Positions 34,708 through 42,918 of a DNA stretch of 64,000 nt are shown one piece after another. Position numbers and translations under genes: made by a program. The notes beneath the pieces are model-generated. The model saw only the letters and a list, made by a program, of their open reading frames with translations, ran no database searches and had not been told where the DNA came from. Source of the stretch: Oscillospiraceae bacterium (GTDB taxonomy: Bacteria > Bacillota > Clostridia > Oscillospirales > Oscillospiraceae); assembly GCA_020025545.1 (NCBI GenBank), contig JAHHRX010000009.1:1-64000 (forward strand), in the 5' to 3' direction. Numbering within the stretch: the first letter of the stretch is position 1; each line of letters opens with the position of its first letter.

Positions 34708-35547
34708 CTATCTCCGGGCTAAGCAATGGCAAAACTCTGCCGGGATTTGCAGATTTCCACGACCCACGCCCAACTGTATGTCAGGCTTGTTTTCCCCGTG
34801 AAAATCACTGCCGCCACTTTGCTTCAAATGGAACTGTGCGGCAATGGAAGCCGCCAAAGCGGCGGTTTCTTCGTCGTAAGTGGAGTAAATAGTCTCCATA
34901 CCGTCCAGCCCGCAGGCAACTGCCTCCGGTAAAAAGGTGCGCAGCATGGCTTCGTCCATACTGAGCAGGGGGTGGGCCAGAACGGCGACACCGCCAATAG
35001 ACTTAATGAAGCGGATGATCTCAAATGGAGAGAACCGCTCCGGCGGTACATAGTAGCCGCACTCTGCCCCGAGCAGCCTCTTAAATGCATCCTTACGATC
35101 CCGGACATATCCCTGCCGCAGAAGCTCTGCGGCAATTAAGGCACGGTTTACCTGACCGTTGGGGGTGGCATCCCGGATCTTTGCATAGTCGAGGGCGTAG
35201 CCATCTGCAGCTAAGGCGTTTACAAGGTCGATGTTGCTTTGCTCTTTCCGTTTCGCATAGGTTTGCATCAGAGCGGAAATTTTGGGAAAGCTCTCCTCCG
35301 GCAGAAACAGCCCCAGTACATGAAGCTCAGTGCCGTGGTAGTCGGTAGAAAACTCCACCCCGGAGACAGCCTGCACATGGTGTTCCTTTGCGGCGGCCAG
35401 AAAATCCGGCAGACCGTCCGCCGTGTTGTGATCTGTAAGAGCAACGGCGGCAAGGCCGATCCGCTCCGCTTCTTCAATCAGCCGGCGGGGGGTCCATGAA
35501 CCGTCGGAATAAACAGAATGCGTATGCAGGTCGCACAGCTGTGACAT
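34708..35547 (-). CDS. PHP-domain phosphoesterase (TrpH/YciV-like)
   Basis: A 279-residue metal-dependent phosphoesterase. PHP motifs: CDLHTHSVYSDGSWTP, ALTDHNTADGLPDF, SGVEFSTDYHGTELHVLG, AVLAHPL and the C-terminal SGGSDFHGENK. Relatives act as 5'-3' exoribonucleases (RNase AM) or 3',5'-bisphosphate phosphatases. It appears monocistronic, with its ATG 161 bases after the PHP-upstream gap that follows the MoxR/VWA terminator. Confidence 0.9.
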   Translation of the reverse strand: MSQLCDLHTHSVYSDGSWTPRRLIEEAERIGLAAVALTDHNTADGLPDFLAAAKEHHVQAVSGVEFSTDYHGTELHVLGLFLPEESFPKISALMQTYAKRKEQSNIDLVNALAADGYALDYAKIRDATPNGQVNRALIAAELLRQGYVRDRKDAFKRLLGAECGYYVPPERFSPFEIIRFIKSIGGVAVLAHPLLSMDEAMLRTFLPEAVACGLDGMETIYSTYDEETAALAASIAAQFHLKQSGGSDFHGENKPDIQLGVGRGNLQIPAEFCHCLARR

Positions 35548-35627
35548 GGATGACAGGTCCTTTCTATTATAACACTCTCAGTGTATATTTTAATGGGAAA
35601 GGGGCGGACTGTCAAGCATAGAAAGAA

Positions 35628-35661
35628 GCAGGCAACATTTTACATAGAAAATGCTGCCTGC
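35628..35661 (-). terminator. Terminator of the MoxR-VWA pair
   Basis: GCAGGCAACATTTT, loop ACATAG, AAAATGCTGCCTGC (one mismatch), then a T-rich tract on the minus strand. It lies about 150 bases past the VWA stop. Confidence 0.7.
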
Positions 35662-35809
35662 CGGGATGATAAAAGAGGCTTCCGTGTTTGGCACCGGCAA
35701 AAATCTCAACCGGCATAAATATGGCGTTGAAGGAAAACGATGCGCAGCATGACAAAGGCTCCCCGGCCGTCGCACCTCGGTATCATGGTGCAGATGCAAT
35801 GTGCGGAAG

Positions 35810-37075
35810 CTAGGAAATTGTGAGCTTTCGGCAGGCCGCCGCAAGGTCGCTGAGGGTGCTGCAGGACACCATGGAGCAGACCGAGGAAAAGGCCTGGGCG
35901 CTGGTGATATAGGGCCAATGGCTCTGGGGAATCGGGTTCAGCAGAATTACTTTTCCTGCCTTCCGTTTGGCTTCCTGTAAAGCCGAAATTGCCCGCTCCT
36001 GCGCTACGGTTTTGGTGTCGGACAGAATAATAAGACTGGTAGCGGAATTCAGCACCGGGGGCTCCGTGGCGCTTAGGGCTTGGAGCGCAGAACCCAAGTC
36101 GGTGCCCTTGCCGTATATGCCGCACTCACGGACATAATCCCGGAATAAATCCATGTTTTGCAGACTGAAGGGACTTGCCTCGTACATTTCCTCGGAGAAA
36201 AGGAACACCCGGGAGCTTTCCGTAGTCTGGTTAAGAGACTGGATGAAACGCAGAGCAAATTCGGAAAACTGCATCATAGAGCCGGAAACATCGCAAAGCA
36301 GAACCAGATTCTTTCTGCGGCTGCGTTTCTTTCGGTAGTTCAGGCGGTAGAAGGAACCGCCGGTTTCCAATCCTTTGCGGATGGTGCGGCGAAAATCCAG
36401 CTTTCCGCTGTGCCCTCCCCGGCTGCGCTTGGCGGTAAGCTCGCCGTTGATCTGGCGGGCAATGGTCTGAATGATGACAATGGCTTTTGGAATCTCCGCT
36501 TCTTTGAAGCGGGAAATATCCCGATAAAGCATACCCATTTCCGGGTCCGTGGCGGCGGCACCGACAGCGGCATCCTCCATTCGGATCTGCTGTTCCAGCA
36601 GGGATTTGGTGAACACGGATTTGATGAAGCCGTCGTAAAGCTGGGGGTTGCGCTGGGCGCTGGCCTGATATTTTGTCATAAATTCCTTTAGCTTATCCCG
36701 GGCTTCCTCCGGCATGGTGCCGTAGATATACTGCTGTTCTTCGGAGAGGCCCTGCCCCTGCCCGCTTTCCTGCAGCTGCCGGATGTTCTGCTGAATTTCG
36801 GAATCGTGGCGGGCCTGATCTTCCGCCTGCCGGCGCATAGCCTCTTCTGACAGGAAAAAGCCGTCAAAGGCACGGTCAAAAATCAGCTGCTCCTCCCGGG
36901 ATTTGGCATAGACGGTTTGCAGAGCCGTTTTCACCTGAGCACGGTCGGTGAGCCCCAGAGCCACCAGAATTTCACAGGCATCGGCCGTTTCCTTTGGCCC
37001 GATTGCAAGCCCCTCCATCCGCAGAATCCGGGAAAAGGCGGATATTTTTTCCAGATAGACCGACGGCTCAGCCAT
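35810..37075 (-). CDS. VWA-domain protein (CoxE-like)
   Basis: A 421-residue protein. The N-terminal half is helical and charged (SRILRMEGLAIGPKETADAC). The C-terminal von Willebrand A domain has a complete MIDAS: LVLLCDVSGSMMQFSEFAL, then GKGTDLGSALQAL and LIILSDTKTVAQ. The family partners a MoxR ATPase to insert metals or remodel complexes. Its ATG lies inside the end of the MoxR gene (8-base overlap), which strongly indicates joint action. Confidence 0.9.
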   Translation of the reverse strand: MAEPSVYLEKISAFSRILRMEGLAIGPKETADACEILVALGLTDRAQVKTALQTVYAKSREEQLIFDRAFDGFFLSEEAMRRQAEDQARHDSEIQQNIRQLQESGQGQGLSEEQQYIYGTMPEEARDKLKEFMTKYQASAQRNPQLYDGFIKSVFTKSLLEQQIRMEDAAVGAAATDPEMGMLYRDISRFKEAEIPKAIVIIQTIARQINGELTAKRSRGGHSGKLDFRRTIRKGLETGGSFYRLNYRKKRSRRKNLVLLCDVSGSMMQFSEFALRFIQSLNQTTESSRVFLFSEEMYEASPFSLQNMDLFRDYVRECGIYGKGTDLGSALQALSATEPPVLNSATSLIILSDTKTVAQERAISALQEAKRKAGKVILLNPIPQSHWPYITSAQAFSSVCSMVSCSTLSDLAAACRKLTIS

Positions 37076-37964
37076 GGTGACAGCCTCCGCAGTGAGGATG
37101 CTGCGCTGTTTCCGGAGTTTTTACATCCAGTCCTTCCAAAACCGCAAAATCCTCGCTGTTTTTGAGAACGAAACCTGCGGTCTGCCGCAGCGCATCGGGA
37201 GTCAGCTCCCGAATTCCCAGTGCATCCAGAGCGGCGACCCAATCCAGCGTTTCGGCGATGGAAGGCTTTTTGAGAATGGCTTCGTTGGAACGGAGTCTGG
37301 ACACGGCCAGTGCAACCTGTGCACAGAGCCGGTCATCAATGTGGGGCAGCTTGGCACGGAGAATCGCCAGCTCCTTTTCCATATCGGGGTACTGGATATA
37401 GAGATAGGCACAGCGGCGGCGCAGTGCCTCTGAAAGAGGTCTTGCGCGGTTGGAGGTCAGCACCACAAAGGGGATGGAGCGTGCTTTCACGGTGCCGATC
37501 TCAGGAATGGAAACCTGCATTTCTGACAGCAGCTCCAGCAAAAATGCTTCAAATTCCTCGTCGGCTTTGTCAATCTCGTCGATCAGCAGAACCACAGGAT
37601 TTTCGGAGCGAATGGAGCGCAGCAGAGGGCGCTCCAGAAGATATTCGTCGCTGAAAAGGCTTTTTGTCAGTTCGTCGCTGTCCTTGGTGCCCATGTTGAC
37701 CTGAATGGAGAGCAGCTGCTTCTGGTAGTTCCACTCGTAGAGCGCTTTGCTTTCGTCCAGCCCTTCATAGCATTGCAGGCGCACCAGATCCCGGTCTAAG
37801 GCGGAGGCCATGACCTTGGCAATTTCCGTTTTTCCTACGCCGGCGGCACCTTCGATCAGCAGGGGGCGGCCCAATTGCAGGGCAACGGCAAGCACGGTTG
37901 CCATCGTATCGTCATAGATGTAGTGAGCATCATCCATTTTTCGCTTCAGAGTTTGCAGATCCAT
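37068..37964 (-). CDS. MoxR-type AAA+ ATPase with a His/Cys-rich tail
   Basis: A 298-residue AAA+ ATPase. Walker A GAAGVGKT in LLIEGAAGVGKTEIAKVMA, Walker B VVLLIDEIDKADEEFEAFLL, sensor 1 VLTSNR, arginine-rich LSEALRRRCAYLYIQYPD. The start at MDLQTLKRKMDDAHYIYDD follows GGAGAG; the 85 extra codons upstream in the frame are not protein-like. The extreme C-terminus, HPHCGGCHHG, looks like a metal-binding tail. It is coupled to the VWA gene. Confidence 0.92.
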   Translation of the reverse strand: MDLQTLKRKMDDAHYIYDDTMATVLAVALQLGRPLLIEGAAGVGKTEIAKVMASALDRDLVRLQCYEGLDESKALYEWNYQKQLLSIQVNMGTKDSDELTKSLFSDEYLLERPLLRSIRSENPVVLLIDEIDKADEEFEAFLLELLSEMQVSIPEIGTVKARSIPFVVLTSNRARPLSEALRRRCAYLYIQYPDMEKELAILRAKLPHIDDRLCAQVALAVSRLRSNEAILKKPSIAETLDWVAALDALGIRELTPDALRQTAGFVLKNSEDFAVLEGLDVKTPETAQHPHCGGCHHG

Positions 37965-37999
37965 GGTATTTTTCTCTCCGTTCAGTGTATTTTTAGGAC

Positions 38000-38028
38000 A
38001 GTATACTCGGAAAAGCCCGATTAAGCAA
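38000..38028 (-). promoter_or_regulatory. Promoter of the MoxR-VWA operon
   Basis: Minus-strand TTGCTT (38023-38028), a 17-base spacer and TATACT (38000-38005), back to back with the bioY promoter. Confidence 0.65.
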
Positions 38029-38038
38029 GCGGTAAAGA

Positions 38039-38067
38039 TTGATTTTTGAGAAACAGGGGTGTATAAT
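38039..38067 (+). promoter_or_regulatory. bioY promoter
   Basis: TTGATT (38039-38044), a 17-base spacer and TATAAT (38062-38067). I looked for a BirA operator and found none convincing. Confidence 0.7.
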
Positions 38068-38109
38068 GTACAACAGCGACAAAATACGGCTTTGAATGGG
38101 AGAGTAAAT

Positions 38110-38658
38110 ATGGGAAAAAGTAAAATCACAGTGCGGGATATGACTTTTATCGGCTTGTTTGCAGTGGTTATTGCTCTGTGCGCATGGCTCAGCATTCCCG
38201 CCCCGATTCCGTTTACCATGCAGACCTTCGGCGTTTTTATGGCAGTGGGAGTGCTGGGTGGCAGACGGGGCAGCCTTGCGGTATTTGTGTATTTGATGCT
38301 TGGTGTGCTGGGACTTCCGGTGTTTGCCGGATTTCAGGGAGGCATCGGGAGACTGCTTGGCATGACCGGCGGATATATCGTGGGATTTCAGGTAGCGGCT
38401 CTCACGATGTGGCTCATGGAGAGGTTCGTCGGAAAGAAGCGCTGGGGTCTGGCACTTTCCATGGTGCTCGGGCTGATCCTCTGTTACCTGTTCGGAACGG
38501 TATGGTTTGTGGTGGTTCATGCTCAGCAAATGGGGCCTGTGGGATTCTGGACTGCCCTCAGCACCTGCGTGATTCCTTATATCATACCGGATCTGGTGAA
38601 GATCTTTATTGCACTCAGTATCTGTAAGCAGGTTGCAAAAGCCATTCGGATTTCTTAA
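38110..38658 (+). CDS. bioY: Biotin transporter BioY
   Basis: A 182-residue membrane protein with about six helices, the biotin-binding S component of ECF importers. Family markers: IPAPIPFTMQTFGVFMAVGVLGGRRG (given in part), LGLPVFAGFQGGIGRLLG, TGGYIVGF, and the C-terminal YIIPDLVKIFIAL. Start MGKSKITVRDM with GGGAGAG five bases upstream; an in-frame ATG at 38059 falls inside the promoter. The energising EcfAAT genes are not adjacent, so it is likely a group II S component. Confidence 0.94.
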   Translation: MGKSKITVRDMTFIGLFAVVIALCAWLSIPAPIPFTMQTFGVFMAVGVLGGRRGSLAVFVYLMLGVLGLPVFAGFQGGIGRLLGMTGGYIVGFQVAALTMWLMERFVGKKRWGLALSMVLGLILCYLFGTVWFVVVHAQQMGPVGFWTALSTCVIPYIIPDLVKIFIALSICKQVAKAIRIS

Positions 38659-38666
38659 AAACAACA

Positions 38667-38693
38667 GGGCGTACCGAAAAAATCGGTACGCCC
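38667..38693. terminator. Terminator between bioY and yitT
   Basis: GGGCGTACCGA and TCGGTACGCCC around AAAAA, with GTTTCGTT following on the + side. The convergent yitT-like gene ends at 38700 (-), so it may serve both. Confidence 0.8.
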
Positions 38694-38699
38694 GTTTCG

Positions 38700-39362
38700 T
38701 TAAGTGCCGGCAGATTTTTTCTGCCGCTTTGAGGGGATTTTCTGGATCAGTCCGATAAGCTGACCGGAAAGCAGGACGGTCAGCAGAGAATAGGCAATCC
38801 GTTTGACCGGGATGTAGCTGAGGGACAGCGCCAGTACCGACAAATCACTCAGAAGGTAGATCCACTGAATATCGATGTGAATGATTTTGGCAAGGGTCAT
38901 GGAAAAAGCGTCGTCACCGGAGGGAGCGCCGCCCATCCGCACACACAGTCCGCAGCTGATGCCCACAAACAGTGCACCCACCACGGCAGCAATCAGCGGA
39001 TGTTCTCCGATGCCCGGGAAAAGGGGCGGAAACTGCTCAAAAATTCCGTAGAATATGGAAAATCCACCGGTAGCCACGGCAGAATAGACGATAAAGCTGT
39101 TGCCCAGAATGCGCCAGGCTATGATATAGGAGATGGCGTTCAGGATAAATCCGGAAATAGCGGGGGAGATATGGAAAAAATGTTCCAGCCACAGAGTCAG
39201 TCCCAGAATTCCGCCTTCGGTTACGCCGGACTGGGCGTGAACATTGTAAAGGCCGAAAGCCAGCAGGCCGCTGCTCAGCACCGTGAGGATGCAGCGGGGA
39301 AGCGTGATACCCGTAAAGAGGGATGCAAATTTTTCTTTTGTGCGCAAAGCAATGGATGACAT
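38700..39362 (-). CDS. YitT/YczE-family membrane protein
   Basis: A 220-residue polytopic protein with about five to six helices. Hallmarks are SGVTEGGILGLTLWLEHFF near the N-terminus and CGLCVRMGGAPSGDDAFSMTLAK in the middle. No transport substrate is established for the family. AAAGGA ribosome site. It is transcribed away from a MerR regulator, from a promoter whose spacer is filled by a palindrome, so the MerR protein very likely controls it. Confidence 0.85.
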   Translation of the reverse strand: MSSIALRTKEKFASLFTGITLPRCILTVLSSGLLAFGLYNVHAQSGVTEGGILGLTLWLEHFFHISPAISGFILNAISYIIAWRILGNSFIVYSAVATGGFSIFYGIFEQFPPLFPGIGEHPLIAAVVGALFVGISCGLCVRMGGAPSGDDAFSMTLAKIIHIDIQWIYLLSDLSVLALSLSYIPVKRIAYSLLTVLLSGQLIGLIQKIPSKRQKKSAGT

Positions 39363-39394
39363 GGGAAAAATCCTTTCAAACGGTGATATAACAC

Positions 39395-39425
39395 AGTATA
39401 AACTCTGGTATCATACCAGAGTCAA
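39395..39425 (-). promoter_or_regulatory. MerR-type promoter/operator driving yitT
   Basis: Minus-strand TTGACT (39420-39425), a 19-base spacer and TATACT (39395-39400). A perfect palindrome with 10-bp arms ACTCTGGTAT around a central C (39402-39422) occupies the spacer. An over-long 19-bp spacer with a dyad between -35 and -10 is the known signature of MerR-activated promoters. Confidence 0.85.
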
Positions 39426-39442
39426 GAGGGGAGCGGTGTTTT

Positions 39443-40243
39443 ATGGAAAAATTTTTCAAAATCGGTGAAATTTCAAAATTGTACCACATCGGCGTGGATT
39501 CTCTGCGGTATTATGAGGAAATCGGCATCATTCACCCCAAGCGTTCCGAGAGTGGCTATCGTCTTTACAGCATACAGGATATATGGCGGCTCAATGTAAT
39601 CAGAGAACTGCGGGAACTGAATTTCAGCATGGACAGAATCCGAAAATATCTTGACTGCCACAATGTTGGCTCCACCTTGGAGCTTTTGACGGAGGAACAG
39701 GAAGCCATCGCCCGAAAGCAGGAAACGCTTTCCCGGCTGCAAAAAAATGTTGTGAACCGGATGCAGACCATTCGCACGGCTCAGGACCGCCGTCTTGATA
39801 CCATCACTGTGGAAGAACGCCCTCTTCGCCGGTGCTTTGCCACCACGCAGGGATACAGTGACCAGCATGAAATGGATGTGCTGATCCAGCGACTCCTCAA
39901 TATCGACAAGGAGCGCTTTTATGTTATCGGCAACAACCAGATCGGAAGCCTCCTGTCGCTGGAAAATGCCCGGCGGGACGGAGAGCTCAGATATACATCG
40001 GTGTTCCTCATTGATGAAAACGGCCCGGAGATCATTCCCGGGGGCACATACCTGACTGCCTGCTATGCAGGCGCATACAGTCAAAGCAGAATTTGGGCGC
40101 AAAAGCTGTTAAACTATGCCCGGGAGCACCGCCTGCGTCCGGCGGGGGACATTCTGGAACTTCTCTGGATCGATATTCACACCAGCTCCCGGGTGGAGGA
40201 GCAGCTCACGGAGCTTCAGCTCCGTGTGGAACCAATGGAATAA
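39443..40243 (+). CDS. MerR-family regulator with a GyrI-like effector domain
   Basis: A 266-residue regulator. The N-terminal winged helix reads KIGEISKLYHIGVDSLRYYEEIG with SESGYRLYSIQDIWRLNVI, then a dimerisation coiled coil (residues about 80-120). From about 125 it has a GyrI/BmrR-like ligand domain, as in drug-responsive MerR proteins such as BmrR and BltR. Its + strand start is GAGGGGAG then ATG 39443. It lies divergent from yitT and shares the palindromic operator, so it probably also sets its own level. Confidence 0.92.
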   Translation: MEKFFKIGEISKLYHIGVDSLRYYEEIGIIHPKRSESGYRLYSIQDIWRLNVIRELRELNFSMDRIRKYLDCHNVGSTLELLTEEQEAIARKQETLSRLQKNVVNRMQTIRTAQDRRLDTITVEERPLRRCFATTQGYSDQHEMDVLIQRLLNIDKERFYVIGNNQIGSLLSLENARRDGELRYTSVFLIDENGPEIIPGGTYLTACYAGAYSQSRIWAQKLLNYAREHRLRPAGDILELLWIDIHTSSRVEEQLTELQLRVEPME

Positions 40244-40246
40244 AGG

Positions 40247-40327
40247 AAAAGCGTCGGATCGTAATATGCACCCTCCTTACCGGTGGCCCGGTGGGGAGGG
40301 TACATATCAGAGGCCCGGCGCTTTTTT
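40247..40327. terminator. Very long interrupted hairpin between merR and ywlG
   Basis: About 80 bases fold almost completely on themselves: AAAAGCG at the left pairs with CGCTTTT at the right, with interior arms ACCCTCC/GGAGGGT and ACCGG/CCGGT around TGGC. The T-run on + and the A-run giving U's on - make it a bidirectional terminator. The stem is much longer than the others in this window. Confidence 0.75.
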
Positions 40328-40328
40328 G

Positions 40329-40877
40329 TTACCTGAGCTCGTCAACATAGGCAGCACGGCTGCCGCCGATAAATTTGGGACGGGTTCGGGCGCACAGAAT
40401 GTTGGCTCTGCCGATGGTGCTGCGGGACAGCCGCACCGGAACGGCAACCTCCCTGAGGTGCATACCGATGAGAGTACCGCCGATATCAAGACCGGCTTTT
40501 GCCTTAACGTGCTCCACGGCTACAGGGTGATCGAATGCTTCCCATGCGGTGGTAGCAAAGGAGCCGCCGGCCTTGGGCTGGGGGCGGACATTCACGATTT
40601 CGTAGCCGAAACGCTCTGCAGTCTCTTCCTCCACAATCAGCGCCCGGTTGAGATGCTCACAGCACTGTACCGCCAAAGCGATACCCTTTTCCTGTAAAAT
40701 CGGGTAGATGCCGGAAAATGCCGCCTGCGCAGCCTCCAGACTGGAGTTTTTGCCGATGCGGCTGCCGATCATCTCGCTGGAGGAGCAGCCGATGACCAGA
40801 AGGTCGCCTTTTTTGAGCCGGGCGGCATCGATCAGCTCCCGGATGACTTCCTGTGCTTCTGATTTGATTGTTTCCAT
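40329..40877 (-). CDS. ywlG: YwlG family protein (TIGR01440/UPF0340)
   Basis: A 182-residue protein with the family signatures DLLVIGCSSSEMIGSRIGK, AVQCCEHLNRALIVE, RPQPKAGGSFATTAW, DIGGTLIGMHLREVAVPVR and RPKFIGGSRAAY. It is conserved in Firmicutes and its biochemical function is unknown. Full length. It starts after AAGGAGG and is driven by a consensus promoter. Confidence 0.92.
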   Translation of the reverse strand: METIKSEAQEVIRELIDAARLKKGDLLVIGCSSSEMIGSRIGKNSSLEAAQAAFSGIYPILQEKGIALAVQCCEHLNRALIVEEETAERFGYEIVNVRPQPKAGGSFATTAWEAFDHPVAVEHVKAKAGLDIGGTLIGMHLREVAVPVRLSRSTIGRANILCARTRPKFIGGSRAAYVDELR

Positions 40878-40904
40878 AGGCGTAAGCCTCCTTTTCGCAA
40901 GTTT

Positions 40905-40933
40905 ATTATATGCGCTGGGCCGGTCTGTGTCAA
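40905..40933 (-). promoter_or_regulatory. ywlG promoter
   Basis: Minus-strand TTGACA (40928-40933), a 17-base spacer and TATAAT (40905-40910): a full consensus promoter. Confidence 0.85.
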
Positions 40934-40959
40934 ACCATGAAAAAATTTTAAATAGGCTC

Positions 40960-41009
40960 TTGACAAAAGGATGATTATGTTGTATGGTTAGTTACACAAG
41001 TAATGAACC
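40960..41009 (+). promoter_or_regulatory. Promoter and GntR operator of the ABC exporter operon
   Basis: TTGACA (40960-40965), a 17-base spacer and TATGGT (40983-40988). A dyad GGTTnnTTAC-n4-GTAAnnAACC (40986-41009) overlaps the -10 end and start point, a position suited to repression by the first gene's product. Confidence 0.75.
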
Positions 41010-41031
41010 AACCAACAAGAGGAGGATGATC

Positions 41032-41403
41032 ATGCAGCAGCAGTTTTCGGACTCCGTTTCCATCTATCTTCAGATCAGCCGGATGATTGAAACGGATATT
41101 CTCCGGGGAATTCTTCTGGAAGAGGAAAGAGTCCCCAGCACCAACGAGCTTGCGAAAATCTACACCATTAACCCAGCCACCGCTGCCAAGGGCATCAACC
41201 TGCTGGTGGAAGAGGGAATCCTTTATAAAAAGCGGGGGATTGGAATGTTTGTGGCACAAGGAGCTGTCCGTCAGATCCGCAGCAAGCGGAAGCAGGAGTT
41301 TTACAGTGTGCAGCTGAAGGGGCTGCTGGCGGAGGCCAAGAGTCTCGGAATTACCCGGGAAGAACTGATTGCAGAAATTGAGAAGGAAGGTAACGAATTA
41401 TGA
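41032..41403 (+). CDS. GntR-family regulator (YtrA type)
   Basis: A 123-residue repressor. Residues 1-75 are a GntR winged helix (YLQISRMIETDILRGILLEE, VPSTNELAKIYTINPATAAK, GINLLVEEGILYKKRGIGMF), followed by a short YtrA-type helical dimerisation tail. GAGGAGG precedes the ATG at 41032; a longer in-frame start at 40984 lies within the operator. The stop overlaps the ABC gene's ATG by four bases. YtrA proteins repress their own ABC operon and respond to wall-active compounds in known cases. Confidence 0.92.
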   Translation: MQQQFSDSVSIYLQISRMIETDILRGILLEEERVPSTNELAKIYTINPATAAKGINLLVEEGILYKKRGIGMFVAQGAVRQIRSKRKQEFYSVQLKGLLAEAKSLGITREELIAEIEKEGNEL

Positions 41404-42269
41404 GCCAATTGGTATGCAAAAATCTGAAAAAATCCTATGGAGACAAAACCGTTATTGAAAATCTGAATCTGACGCTGGAAAGCGGAAAGATTTATGGCTT
41501 GATCGGGCGAAACGGTGCAGGCAAAACCACACTTCTTTCCATGCTCAGCAATCACGCACCGTCATCCGGCGGCGAAATTACGCTGGACGGGGAACGCGTA
41601 TGGGAAAATCCCAAGGTGCTGAGCCGGATCTGCTTTGCACGGGAGCTGAATCCCAACAACGAAAACGGTCTGGGCAGCTACTCTGTAAAGGCGTATTTGC
41701 GGGCGGCGGAAGCGTTTTTGCCCCATTGGGATGCAGAAATGGCAAAGCGTTTGCTGGAAACCTTCCGTTTGGAGGAAAAAACCAAATTGAGCAAGCTCAG
41801 CAAGGGCATGCTTTCCATGGTAACCATCATCGTGGCTCTCGCCAGCAAAGCGGAATTTACCTTTCTTGACGAGCCGGTGGCGGGACTGGATGTGGTGGCA
41901 AGAGATCAGTTTTACCGGCTCCTGCTGGAGGAATACACCGAGAGCGGGCGCACCTTTGTGATTTCCACCCACATCATTGAGGAGGCTGCGGATCTTATGG
42001 AGGAGGTTATCATCCTGAACGGCGGCAAAATCCTCTTGCAGGAAAACACCCAGAGCCTGCTGGATCGGGCGGTTTATGTTACCGGCCTTGCCTCGGAGGT
42101 GAAGGAGGCTGTCGCAGGAACGACTGTATGCCATATCGAAAATATGGGAAGAAGCAAAGCGGCTGTGGTTCTGCTGGAGGAAGGCCGGGAGCTGAAATCC
42201 GGATTTGATGTAACCGTACAGCCCATGACGTTGGAAAAACTGTTCATTGCCCTTTGCAGGGAGGTCTGA
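41400..42269 (+). CDS. ABC transporter ATPase (YtrB-like)
   Basis: A 289-residue ATPase: Walker A GRNGAGKTT, signature region KLSKGMLSMVTIIVAL (degenerate LSKGM), Walker B FTFLDEPVAGLD, H-loop VISTHIIEEA. The ATPase of a small exporter or efflux system with the two membrane proteins that follow. Confidence 0.9.
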   Translation: MSQLVCKNLKKSYGDKTVIENLNLTLESGKIYGLIGRNGAGKTTLLSMLSNHAPSSGGEITLDGERVWENPKVLSRICFARELNPNNENGLGSYSVKAYLRAAEAFLPHWDAEMAKRLLETFRLEEKTKLSKLSKGMLSMVTIIVALASKAEFTFLDEPVAGLDVVARDQFYRLLLEEYTESGRTFVISTHIIEEAADLMEEVIILNGGKILLQENTQSLLDRAVYVTGLASEVKEAVAGTTVCHIENMGRSKAAVVLLEEGRELKSGFDVTVQPMTLEKLFIALCREV

Positions 42270-42274
42270 GTAAA

Positions 42275-42907
42275 ATGAAAAAGTATCGGCTTTGGCTCAA
42301 ATATGGGCTGACAAGCGTTGGTATGTGCCTTGCCATGGCAGTGGTGTTCAGCATCCTTGTGGCGGGGGATAGTCAGTCCGTGAAATATCTCCTGCGGTGG
42401 GGCACCGGCTATTTTGTGAATGTGCTGCTGATTCTTGTCGCCGTGTATCATACGATTATTTACAAGACCCTGCTTCCGCTGACATTAAGTCTGGGCTCGG
42501 ATCGGAAGACTGCCCTGCGGGGGCTGGCGCTTGCAAGATGGGTACCACCGGTTGCCTGCCTGCTGCTGGGCTGCGGGCTGCCGGCGGCTTTCGGAATATC
42601 TGCCCTGGAGGGACTGCTTTCGGCCCTGTGCATCAGCGGGCTGCTGCTTGTGAACGGAGCTGTGGGCGGGCTGCTTGGAATTTGCGCTCTGGAAAAAGGT
42701 AAGGCTGGGTGGTTCCGCCTTGCGGCGATGCTGTGCAGCATGCTGAGCGTGGGAATTTTTAACTATGTTGTATGGTTCAATGAGGGAATGGATATGCAGA
42801 GACTTTTGATTGGTGCGGCCGGCGCTATGGGGATTGGCGTTCTTTTGCAGGCGATTGCGTGGAATGCGGATAAAAACCTGCTTAGGCGCTATACGGTCAA
42901 TCTGTAA
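42275..42907 (+). CDS. Membrane subunit 1 of the GntR-controlled ABC system
   Basis: A 210-residue protein starting at MKKYRLWLKYGLTSVG with GGGAGG upstream, about six hydrophobic helices, no motif beyond that. It lies 5 bases after the ATPase gene. The substrate is unknown. Confidence 0.8.
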   Translation: MKKYRLWLKYGLTSVGMCLAMAVVFSILVAGDSQSVKYLLRWGTGYFVNVLLILVAVYHTIIYKTLLPLTLSLGSDRKTALRGLALARWVPPVACLLLGCGLPAAFGISALEGLLSALCISGLLLVNGAVGGLLGICALEKGKAGWFRLAAMLCSMLSVGIFNYVVWFNEGMDMQRLLIGAAGAMGIGVLLQAIAWNADKNLLRRYTVNL

Positions 42908-42918
42908 GGAGGCGTACT

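Noticed and set aside
38039..38110. BirA operator at bioY
   Set aside because: No TTGTTAAC-type dyad could be found in the promoter region.
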